Shown in pieces: positions 1 to 6,408 of a stretch of DNA of 10,616 bases. The translations under genes and the position numbers were made by a program. The notes beneath the pieces are model-generated. The model was not told the DNA's origin, searched no databases, and saw nothing but the letters and a program-made list of their open reading frames with translations. The DNA is from Bacillota bacterium (GTDB lineage Bacteria > Bacillota > Clostridia > Christensenellales > CAG-138). Positions within the stretch are counted from its first letter, which is position 1, and each line of letters opens with the position of its first letter. The stretch covers positions 1 through 10,616 of the forward strand of contig JAEYLA010000074.1 in assembly GCA_023461495.1 (NCBI GenBank). Reading direction: 5' to 3'.

Positions 1-10
1 CCTTAACCTG

Positions 11-895
11 TTACGGCCGGTACCAGCTCTGCCGGTAGGCGTTGGGCGTAATGCCCTCGTGCTTTTTAAACAGGTTGATAAAGTGGCTCGGGTTCTCCAC
101 GCCCACCTCGCTTGCGATTTCCGCAACGGAGCGGCTGCCGGTGCGCAAATACTCCTTGGCATGGTTCAGGCGGGATAAGATCAGATACTCGTTTGGGGTA
201 AAGCCCGTATGCCGTTTGAAGAGCTTCTGAAAGTAATATTTGTTGATGGAGTAGCGCTTTGCAAGATCGTCGAGCGTAATGCGCTCATTATAATGATCCA
301 GCAAATATGCGCGCGCCTGCTGCACGCAGTCCGGCACGCCGGAGAACGCGCGTTCCGTCAGCGCCGCGCTGATGCCTTCCACCATGATGACGGTCAGCAA
401 GCCGGAGGCCCGGATATCGGACGAAACGCTGTTTTCGCCCGAGCGGTACAGGGAAATCAGCGAACGGATGGCGGCGGTGACGCCGTTTGCAGGCGGCAGG
501 GTGGCGACGGGGCTGCCGTTATTTTGCTGCAAAAACAGTTCGTAGTATTTTGCGCTCGTCGCGCCGTAAAAGTGTACCCACAATACCCGCCATTCCTTTG
601 TCCGCGCGGAGGTGTAGTAGTGCTGCGGCTTTGTGCAATCGATCCAGAAAATCTGGTTGGGTTCGATGACGTGTTTTTCATCGTTGTATTCCAATACGCC
701 CTCGCCGCTTAGGGTACATTTGATTAAGAAGGAGGAAAGGTCCTCCCGCTTGGTATAGTAGCGGTCGTGGGCGATAAAATCGCCCAGCTCCTGTACATAG
801 GCGACTGAACCCTTGATAGCGGTACCGGGCGTTACGGTGAGCCAGACGGATTCCGGATCCAAGTCCAATTGGTAACTGAGTTTGACGTCAGGCAT
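11..895 (-). CDS. AraC-family transcriptional regulator, likely of the rhamnose operon
   Basis: This 294-residue protein has the AraC/XylS layout. An N-terminal half (about residues 20-120) looks like a cupin-type sugar-sensing domain, with the run QIFWIDCTKPQHYY typical of that fold. The C-terminal DNA-binding domain has two helix-turn-helix motifs, at about residues 206-228 (LDDLAKRYSINKYYFQKLFK) and 257-279 (VAEIASEVGVENPSHFINLF). The second is followed by GITPNAYR, the usual AraC-family ending. The start ATG lies at 895-893 on the minus strand, with AAAGGAG just upstream. It is divergent from rhaM, with 262 bases between the two starts, which holds a candidate AraC-type operator and overlapping promoters. 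Regulation of the rhamnose genes by this protein is inferred from position and from the AraC-type direct repeats. The inducer cannot be read from the sequence. It resembles E. coli RhaS/RhaR only at family level. Confidence 0.93.
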   Translation of the reverse strand: MPDVKLSYQLDLDPESVWLTVTPGTAIKGSVAYVQELGDFIAHDRYYTKREDLSSFLIKCTLSGEGVLEYNDEKHVIEPNQIFWIDCTKPQHYYTSARTKEWRVLWVHFYGATSAKYYELFLQQNNGSPVATLPPANGVTAAIRSLISLYRSGENSVSSDIRASGLLTVIMVEGISAALTERAFSGVPDCVQQARAYLLDHYNERITLDDLAKRYSINKYYFQKLFKRHTGFTPNEYLILSRLNHAKEYLRTGSRSVAEIASEVGVENPSHFINLFKKHEGITPNAYRQSWYRP

Positions 896-911
896 GTCGG
901 CGCTCCTTTGT

Positions 912-949
912 CAACATACTGTGATAAATACACAACATAGGGGGATGAA
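912..949. promoter_or_regulatory. Candidate AraC-type operator: two direct half-sites with a 21-base period
   Basis: Two copies of a 17-base half-site, CAACATAnnGnGATnAA, occur at 912-928 and 933-949 in the same orientation. They match at 13 of 17 positions, including seven consecutive bases (CAACATA), and their starts are exactly 21 bases apart, two helical turns. AraC and RhaS activators of E. coli bind direct half-sites of about this length, with the promoter-proximal one overlapping the -35 element. Here the second half-site overlaps the candidate -35 of the rhaM promoter (945-950). Binding by the adjacent regulator is inference. Confidence 0.6.
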
Positions 950-973
950 ATTGTCCTGTGGTAACAGTATAAT
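945..973 (+). promoter_or_regulatory. Candidate promoter of the rhamnose operon
   Basis: A perfect -10 TATAAT lies at 968-973. Seventeen bases upstream is a weak -35, ATGAAA (945-950), matching TTGACA at four of six positions. A weak -35 overlapped by an activator half-site is what an AraC-dependent promoter would show. Transcription would start near 980 and leave a leader of about 178 bases before rhaM. Confidence 0.5.
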
Positions 974-974
974 C

Positions 975-1003
975 ATTATAAAGAAGCTTCAAAGAGGATG
1001 CAA
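975..1003 (-). promoter_or_regulatory. Candidate promoter of the AraC-family regulator
   Basis: Read on the minus strand, a perfect -10 TATAAT occupies 980-975. Seventeen bases upstream is TTGCAT (1003-998), a partial -35. Transcription would begin near 968 and run through the 912-949 repeat before reaching the regulator start at 895, which would allow autoregulation. The -10 is the mirror image of the plus-strand -10 at 968-973, so part of the support is shared by symmetry. Confidence 0.4.
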
Positions 1004-1052
1004 CATCGTATTAGAATGCTCGATTTTTAGGGCATCATCTTGATTGGTATGA

Positions 1053-1069
1053 CCGGGGGACAGACCCGG
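1053..1069 (+). other. Small hairpin in the leader of the rhamnose operon
   Basis: CCGGG (1053-1057) pairs with CCCGG (1065-1069) around the loop GGACAGA. No T-run follows, so it is not a standard terminator. It lies about 90 bases upstream of rhaM in the predicted 5' untranslated leader. The rest of 1003-1157 shows no open reading frame with a ribosome binding site and no other strong structure that I can see. Confidence 0.35.
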
Positions 1070-1157
1070 GTTCAAAGTGCAGGATGTCAAACAATTCCAT
1101 AGGTCTATGCGCGGCAGTATGGCAAGATAATGTTGCGATGAAAAAGGAGCGTGCTTG

Positions 1158-1472
1158 ATGGAACGGTTCGCATGGAAAGCGCGGGTGCTCCCCGGCAAAC
1201 TTGATGAATATATCCTCCGTCATGATGAAATCTGGCCGGAAATGACGAAGGTGCTTAACGATGCCGGGATACGTAATTATACCATATGGACAACCGGCGA
1301 GGAGCTTTTTGGCTATTATGAATGCGACAGTGTCGAATATGCCGCGAAGGTTCAGGCGACAAGTCCCGTTGTGGACAAATGGAACGCGTATATGAAGGAA
1401 GTCATGGTCATGGAAATCGATCCGGCGACCGGCACCGCAGTGCAGCTGAAGCAGGTATTTTTCCACGGCTGA
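1158..1472 (+). CDS. rhaM: L-rhamnose mutarotase
   Basis: The 104-residue product belongs to the RhaM/YiiL family, whose E. coli member is also 104 residues. It speeds interconversion of the alpha and beta anomers of L-rhamnose in the cytoplasm, feeding the isomerase. The family block RHDEIWPEM (21-29) is present, with Tyr18 and His22 in register with the E. coli active-site residues as I recall them, and the C-terminal end LKQVFFHG resembles the family ending. Trp75 aligns with the first Trp of the E. coli Trp-Trp pair, while the second position is Asn76. I chose the ATG at 1158 rather than the adjacent TTG at 1155 because AAGGAG (1144-1149) is well spaced and the length then equals the family norm. 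It is the first gene of the run, 33 bases before rhaA. Confidence 0.95.
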   Translation: MERFAWKARVLPGKLDEYILRHDEIWPEMTKVLNDAGIRNYTIWTTGEELFGYYECDSVEYAAKVQATSPVVDKWNAYMKEVMVMEIDPATGTAVQLKQVFFHG

Positions 1473-1505
1473 CTTCTTTGAATGGATTTAAGGAAAGGGA
1501 AGTTT

Positions 1506-2765
1506 ATGAACGAGAATAGAATACTCCAGGGTTTTGCGTACGCAAAGGAGCAATACGCGGCGCAGGGCGTTGATGTTGACGCCGCAATTTTACGCGCAGA
1601 CGCCGTCCCGGTCTCCATGCACTGCTGGCAGGGGGACGATGTCATCGGATTTGACGGCGTAGGGGCGCTGACAGGCGGCATCGCGACTACCGGTAATTAC
1701 CCCGGCCGCGCCCGGACGCCCGAGGAGCTTCGCCTGGATATTGACGCCGCCCTTGCCTTTATCCCGGGCGAAACCAAATTGAACATGCACGCCTGCTACG
1801 CCGAAAAAGGCGGCAGGCAGGTGGATCGGGACGCTTACACCATTGCGGAGTTCCAGAACTGGGTGGACTGGGCGAAGGAACGGGGCATGGGGCTCGATTT
1901 CAACCCCACTTTCTTCTCTCACCCCAAGATGGACGGTGATTTCTCCCTTGCAAGCCGCAATGAGAGCACCAGGCGCTTCTGGATAGAGCACGGCAAGCGT
2001 TGCCGTGAAATCGGCTATGAAATGGCAAAGCAGCTGGGCAAGGCATGCGCCGTCAACTACTGGATGCCTGACGGCTATAAAGACGTCTGCTCCGATACGC
2101 TGACCCCGCGCGCCATGATGACAGCATCCCTGGATGAGATTTTTGAAGCGCCCATTGACGAAACGATGGCGCCATGCGCCGTTGAAAGCAAGCTCTTTGG
2201 CATGGGGGTGGAAAGTTACACGGTTGCGAGCCATGAATATGCGCTTTCCTATGCGCTCACCCGCAACAAGCTGTATACGCTTGACGCGGGCCACTTCCAC
2301 CCGACGGAAGTCATCAGCGCGAAGATTTCCGCCGTGCTGAGCTTTATGGATCGGATCCTGCTCCATGTCAGCCGCGGCGTGCGCTGGGACAGCGACCATG
2401 TCATCGTATTTGACGATGAGCTGCAGCGCATCATGGACGAGATTCTCTTAAACGGGTATGAACAGCGCGTCTGCATCGGTCTTGACTATTTCGACGCATC
2501 TATCAACCGCATTATGGCATGGGCTGTGGGGATGCGCAACGCAAGAAAAGCGATCCTGAATGCGGCGCTCGCCCCCATTGATGCGATCCGCAACGCGGAG
2601 GCACAAGGCGATTACACAACGCGCCTTGCGCTGCAGGAAGAACGAAAGACGCTGCCCCTTGGCGCGGTGTGGGACTATTATTGCATGACCCGCGGCAAGT
2701 CCGTGGGCGGGGACATGATCGAAAAAATCGGCGCTTACGAGCGCGAGGTGCTCACAAAACGCTAA
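1506..2765 (+). CDS. rhaA: L-rhamnose isomerase
   Basis: This 419-residue protein is the same length as E. coli RhaA. It converts L-rhamnose to L-rhamnulose, the first committed step of the pathway, using two divalent metal ions in a TIM-barrel active site. Hallmark blocks are VESKLFG (226-232), LDAGHFHPTEVIS (259-271), LLHVSRGVRWDSDH (285-298) and LDYFDAS (326-332). The expected metal ligands are visible as Glu227, Asp260, His263, His287, Asp295, Asp297 and Asp327. The start at 1506 follows GGAAAGGGA (1492-1500). An in-frame ATG at 1482 would add eight residues but lacks a convincing ribosome site and exceeds the family length. The stop codon lies in the loop of a perfect hairpin (2753-2775). 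I see no truncation or missing ligand. Confidence 0.98.
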   Translation: MNENRILQGFAYAKEQYAAQGVDVDAAILRADAVPVSMHCWQGDDVIGFDGVGALTGGIATTGNYPGRARTPEELRLDIDAALAFIPGETKLNMHACYAEKGGRQVDRDAYTIAEFQNWVDWAKERGMGLDFNPTFFSHPKMDGDFSLASRNESTRRFWIEHGKRCREIGYEMAKQLGKACAVNYWMPDGYKDVCSDTLTPRAMMTASLDEIFEAPIDETMAPCAVESKLFGMGVESYTVASHEYALSYALTRNKLYTLDAGHFHPTEVISAKISAVLSFMDRILLHVSRGVRWDSDHVIVFDDELQRIMDEILLNGYEQRVCIGLDYFDASINRIMAWAVGMRNARKAILNAALAPIDAIRNAEAQGDYTTRLALQEERKTLPLGAVWDYYCMTRGKSVGGDMIEKIGAYEREVLTKR

Positions 2766-2775
2766 GCGTTTTGTG
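2753..2775 (+). other. Perfect hairpin enclosing the rhaA stop codon
   Basis: CACAAAACGC (2753-2762) and GCGTTTTGTG (2766-2775) form an uninterrupted 10-base-pair stem. The three-base loop TAA is the rhaA stop codon itself. The left arm is coding sequence and the right arm is intergenic. It ends five bases before the ribosome binding site of the ATPase gene (CAGGAGGC, 2781-2788). No T-run follows, so it is more likely an mRNA stability or processing element, or a partial attenuator, than a full terminator. Confidence 0.6.
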
Positions 2776-2792
2776 TGGAACAGGAGGCAAAC

Positions 2793-4325
2793 ATGGAATA
2801 CCTGCTGGAACTGCAGGGGATCTCAAAAACGTTTCCGGGCGTTAAGGCGCTGGACGATGTCCATTTCCGCCTGCAGCCCGGAGAGGTGCACGCGCTCATG
2901 GGGGAAAACGGCGCGGGGAAATCCACATTCATCAAGGTGATCACAGGCGTACATAAGCCGGACTGCGGCAATATCATACTCGACGGCAAGGCGGTTTCCT
3001 TTCACGACCCCAAGGAAGCGACGGCGCTGGGCATCGCCGCGATTTACCAGCATGTCACCTGTTATCCGGACCTTTCTGTGACGGAAAACATCTTTGTGGG
3101 CCATGAGCTGATCCACAAAAAGACCAAGCGCATCGACTGGAAGCAGATGCACAGCCTGGCGGAAGGATTTTTAAAGCAGCTTGGCTCGGATATCGACCCT
3201 CGTACCATCATGGGCGAACTTTCCGTTGCGCAGCAGCAGATCGTGGAGATCGCAAAGGCGCTCTCCATCAACGCACGCATCATCATTATGGATGAACCGA
3301 CGGCGGCACTCACCAAGCGCGAAAGCGAGGAGCTCTACCGTATCACATTGCAATTGAAATCCGAAGGCAAGGGCATTATCTTCATCTCTCACAGGTTTGA
3401 GGACATGTACCGGGTCGCGGACCGTGTGACGGTGTTCCGGGATTCCAGGTATATCGGCGACTGGGAAGTCAATGAGATCAGCAATGAAAAGCTCATCTAC
3501 GCGATGGTGGGCCGCGAATTGAAGCAGATGTACCCGCCCAAAACCAATGAGATCGGGGGAGAACTTCTGCGCGTAGAGGGCCTGCATAAGACAGGCTATT
3601 TTGCGGATATCGATTTTGACGTGCGCGCGGGCGAGATTGTGGCCATTTCCGGTCTTGTGGGCGCCGGGCGCAGCGAGGTGTGCGAGGCGGTATTCGGTTA
3701 CTGGCCGTATGACGCCGGGCGCATCTATTTGGAAGGCAAAGAGACTAAAATCAAGTCCCCCCGCCACGCCATGGATCTTGGTATCGGCTACCTGCCCGAG
3801 GACAGGCAAAAGCAGGGCTTGATTTTAGACTGGTCCATCGGCAAGAATATCACGCTGGGCACGCTCAGGCAGCATTCTAAAAACGGTATCTTGAGCATCA
3901 AGCGCGAGGAGGAAACGGCAAACCGCCTAAGCAAGCTCGTGCATGTCAAGGCACAGGGTATTGAGGACCTTGCAAGCTCGCTTTCGGGCGGCAACCAGCA
4001 GAAGGTGATTGTGGCAAAGCTCCTGGCGTCTGAGCTGAAGGTCATTTTGCTTGACGAGCCGACAAAGGGCGTGGATGTCGGCGCAAAATACGCCATTTAC
4101 GAAATTATGCGCGAGCTTACCGCACGCGGCATCGGCATCATCATGGTTTCCTCTGAAATGCCGGAGGTGCTGGGCATGAGCGACCGGGTTGTGGTCATGC
4201 GCGAGGGCAGGGTGACCTGCACGCTCAAGACAAGCGAAACCACGCAGGAAGCCATACTCGAAGCGGCCATGGTGGCTCCTGGCAAACGGGACAACGCCGT
4301 TTCAGGGAGGGAAGCGATCGTATGA
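2793..4325 (+). CDS. rhaT: Sugar ABC transporter ATP-binding protein (CUT2 class, likely rhamnose)
   Basis: The 510-residue protein contains two fused ABC ATPase domains, as in RbsA, MglA and AraG, and would power sugar import from the cytoplasmic face. Domain 1 has Walker A GENGAGKST (37-45), signature LSVAQQQ and Walker B IIIMDEPTAALT. Domain 2 has a degenerate Walker A, GLVGAGRS (287-294) with Arg instead of the catalytic Lys, an intact signature LSGGNQQKV (397-405) and Walker B VILLDEPTKGVDVGAK. This asymmetry is usual for the class. The ATG at 2793 is chosen for CAGGAGGC just upstream. A GTG at 2775 would place the start inside the hairpin and before the ribosome site. Its end overlaps the next gene by four bases (ATGA), implying translational coupling. 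Rhamnose specificity rests on context. The symbol follows the Rhizobium rhaSTPQ naming and is unrelated to the E. coli RhaT symporter. Confidence 0.92.
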   Translation: MEYLLELQGISKTFPGVKALDDVHFRLQPGEVHALMGENGAGKSTFIKVITGVHKPDCGNIILDGKAVSFHDPKEATALGIAAIYQHVTCYPDLSVTENIFVGHELIHKKTKRIDWKQMHSLAEGFLKQLGSDIDPRTIMGELSVAQQQIVEIAKALSINARIIIMDEPTAALTKRESEELYRITLQLKSEGKGIIFISHRFEDMYRVADRVTVFRDSRYIGDWEVNEISNEKLIYAMVGRELKQMYPPKTNEIGGELLRVEGLHKTGYFADIDFDVRAGEIVAISGLVGAGRSEVCEAVFGYWPYDAGRIYLEGKETKIKSPRHAMDLGIGYLPEDRQKQGLILDWSIGKNITLGTLRQHSKNGILSIKREEETANRLSKLVHVKAQGIEDLASSLSGGNQQKVIVAKLLASELKVILLDEPTKGVDVGAKYAIYEIMRELTARGIGIIMVSSEMPEVLGMSDRVVVMREGRVTCTLKTSETTQEAILEAAMVAPGKRDNAVSGREAIV

Positions 4326-5317
4326 ACGACACCAAACAGAAAAAGAGAGGGTTAGGAAGCTTCCGCGAGCTGGGGCTGGTGGTATTCATCGTTGCCCTGT
4401 GCCTGATTGTACAGGTCTTAAACCCCAGCTTTTTAACGCCGAAGAATATAGACAACCTTCTGACCAATACCGCCATCATCATCATCCTTTCCATTGGCAT
4501 GATGGTGGTCATCCTGACCGAGGGTATCGACCTTTCCATCGGCGCTACCATTGCGCTTACGGGCATGGTCGTGGCGCTGCACATCAAAAACGTACCGACA
4601 CTCAGCCCGGTCATTGCGGTGCTTGAGGGCATTGCGGCGGGCATTGTCTGCGGCGCAATTGTGGGCGTACTGGTGGCGCGGGTCAACGTGCTGCCCATCA
4701 TCGCGTCGCTTGGCATGTGTTATGTATACCGCGGCGCGGTGTTCCTCATTTCCGGCGGCCAGTGGGTCAGTGCCCACCAAATGAGCGTACAGTTCAAGAG
4801 CATGGCGACAGGCAACCTGTTCGGCATCAACAACCTGGTGCTTATCGCGTTTGTGGTATTCCTTATCTCGGTTTACTTCCTGGGGTATACGCGCATCGGC
4901 CGAAGGTTCTACGCGGTCGGCTCCAATGTGGAGGCGGCGCGCATCTCCGGTATCAGCGCAAGCTCCACCAAATGGCTTGCCTACACCATCATGGGCGGCC
5001 TTGCGGGTTTGGCCGGCGTGCTGTGGGTTTCTAAATTCGCTTCCGCGCAGCCCGATACCGCAACGGGCTATGAGGTCAACATCATAGCGGCGTGCGTCAT
5101 CGGCGGCGTGTCCATCTCGGGCGGCTCCGGCAAGGCCATCGGCGTGCTGCTGGGATCGCTGCTCATCGGCATCATCAATAACGCTTTGCCGCTCATCAAC
5201 ATTTCGGAATTTTCCAAGAACGCCATTCAGGGCACCATTATACTCGGCGCCGTCATACTCAACACCCTCGTCAAACGCAGGGCGGAATGGAAAACCCTTG
5301 TAAGGAGGAAGCTCTAA
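4322..5317 (+). CDS. rhaP: Sugar ABC transporter permease 1 (CUT2 class, likely rhamnose)
   Basis: This 331-residue integral membrane protein belongs to the RbsC-like permease family (BPD_transp_2). It is mostly hydrophobic, with helices beginning at about residue 17. It carries the family block TEGIDLSIGATIALTG (66-81) and the later cytoplasmic segment YAVGSNVEAARISGI (197-211), which contacts the ATPase in related transporters. It would form half of the membrane channel with the next gene product. The ATG overlaps the ATPase stop codon (ATGA, 4322-4325) with GGGAGG upstream, so translation is probably coupled. Its own stop overlaps the next start by one base (TAATG). Assignment as P rather than Q follows gene order only. 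Confidence 0.9.
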   Translation: MNDTKQKKRGLGSFRELGLVVFIVALCLIVQVLNPSFLTPKNIDNLLTNTAIIIILSIGMMVVILTEGIDLSIGATIALTGMVVALHIKNVPTLSPVIAVLEGIAAGIVCGAIVGVLVARVNVLPIIASLGMCYVYRGAVFLISGGQWVSAHQMSVQFKSMATGNLFGINNLVLIAFVVFLISVYFLGYTRIGRRFYAVGSNVEAARISGISASSTKWLAYTIMGGLAGLAGVLWVSKFASAQPDTATGYEVNIIAACVIGGVSISGGSGKAIGVLLGSLLIGIINNALPLINISEFSKNAIQGTIILGAVILNTLVKRRAEWKTLVRRKL

Positions 5318-6333
5318 TGGAACATAAAGCGTCCGGCGCTCTCTCGCTCAATAAGAGCTTGTTCCGCAGCTATGGCTGGGAGTGGATGCTGCTTGCGATT
5401 TTCATTCTGATCAATATTATGAATTCGCTGATCTCGCCCTATTACCAGCTTGGACAGATGCTTGATGCCACAACCGCGTTCCTCGACAAAGGCTTCTTAG
5501 CCATGTCTATGGCGTTTATCATCGTTACGGGGTATATCGATATTTCGGTTGCCTCCACAGTAGCGCTCTCATCCGTCGTCATGGCGGTCTCCTACAATGC
5601 GGGCGTGCCGATGGGCCTCGCGGTCATCATCTGCCTCTTAACCGGCGCATTGTGCGGCGCGTTCAACGGGTTCCTGCTCAACAAATTCAAAGAGCTCGCG
5701 CCCATGATCGTCACGCTTGCCACACAGATCATCTACCGCGGCATCGCGCTCATCATTCTGGAAGATAAAGCCTCCGGCAATTTCCCGGATTGGTTTGATT
5801 TTTTAGGCTGGGGCATGGTGGGACCTTTCCCGTGCATGCTGGTCGTGTTTGCGGTGATATTCGTGCTGTTCGCGTTCGTCATGCACAAAACCAACTATGG
5901 CCGTATGCTCTACGCCGTGGGCAAAAACAAAGTCACCTGCCGGTTCTCCGGCATCAACGTGGACCGCGTGGTATTCATCAACTTCCTGCTCAACGGCCTC
6001 ATGGCGGGCATTACCGCGCTGTTTTTGACCAGCCGCATGGGCTCCACGCGCCCCAATATCGCCATTGCGTATGAAATGGACGTCATCGCCATGGTGGTCT
6101 TGGGCGGCGTTTCCACCGCGGGCGGCAAGGGCAGGATGGGCGGCGTGCTCATCTCCATCTTCATCGTCGGCCTTATACGCTATGGCCTTGGGCTTATCAA
6201 CATCAACGCGCAGGTGCTCATGATGGTTGTGGGCGGCCTCTTGGTACTTGCGGTGGCGCTCCCTGAACTGCTGCAGGAATATAAGCGCAGACAGCATGTC
6301 AAAAGCGTGGAGCGCGCGCAGAAAGTCGGATAA
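5317..6333 (+). CDS. rhaQ: Sugar ABC transporter permease 2 (CUT2 class, likely rhamnose)
   Basis: The 338-residue protein is a second RbsC-like permease, distinct in sequence from its neighbour, as in transporters with a heterodimeric channel. Visible family blocks are VTGYIDISVASTVALS (70-85), then YAVGKNKVTCRFSGI in the cytoplasmic coupling loop, and VVLGGVSTAGGKGRMGG near the C-terminal membrane segments. The chosen ATG (5317-5319) shares a base with the upstream stop codon and follows AAGGAGGA (5302-5309). A start at 5287 lies inside the upstream gene and would add ten residues with no ribosome site. After the stop at 6333 a 75-base gap with a small hairpin precedes the binding-protein gene. 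Confidence 0.9.
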   Translation: MEHKASGALSLNKSLFRSYGWEWMLLAIFILINIMNSLISPYYQLGQMLDATTAFLDKGFLAMSMAFIIVTGYIDISVASTVALSSVVMAVSYNAGVPMGLAVIICLLTGALCGAFNGFLLNKFKELAPMIVTLATQIIYRGIALIILEDKASGNFPDWFDFLGWGMVGPFPCMLVVFAVIFVLFAFVMHKTNYGRMLYAVGKNKVTCRFSGINVDRVVFINFLLNGLMAGITALFLTSRMGSTRPNIAIAYEMDVIAMVVLGGVSTAGGKGRMGGVLISIFIVGLIRYGLGLININAQVLMMVVGGLLVLAVALPELLQEYKRRQHVKSVERAQKVG

Positions 6334-6365
6334 GTACACCCGCATTCGTAAATTGGAACTTGGTT

Positions 6366-6383
6366 TCATGCCACAAGGCATGA
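6366..6383 (+). other. Small intercistronic hairpin before the binding-protein gene
   Basis: TCATGCC (6366-6372) and GGCATGA (6377-6383) form a 7-base-pair stem with loop ACAA. It lies between the second permease and the binding-protein gene, 25 bases before the latter's start, with no T-run. Such structures can protect a highly translated downstream segment after mRNA cleavage, but that role is inferred here. I could not find a convincing promoter in this gap. Confidence 0.4.
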
Positions 6384-6408
6384 TGAATAACATCAGGAGG
6401 AAACATTC

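Noticed and set aside
951..973. TTGTCC as the -35 of the rhaM promoter
   Set aside because: The spacer to TATAAT would be 11 bases, too short; ATGAAA at 945-950 gives 17.
1001..1017. A third CAACAT copy that could be another operator half-site
   Set aside because: Beyond the first six bases it matches the 17-base motif at only a few positions and is not at a helical multiple of the 21-base period.
989..1198. Short minus-strand frame in the rhamnose operon leader
   Set aside because: No ribosome binding site fits its start, it overlaps the rhaM start region, and the translation has no recognisable features.
1590..2399. A 269-codon minus-strand frame opposite rhaA
   Set aside because: The plus-strand rhaA has all expected metal ligands in this region, and the reverse frame shows no family motif.
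2793..4325. Degenerate second Walker A and the LSVAQQQ signature in the ATPase
   Set aside because: Both are usual in double-domain CUT2 sugar ATPases, so they are not evidence of inactivation.
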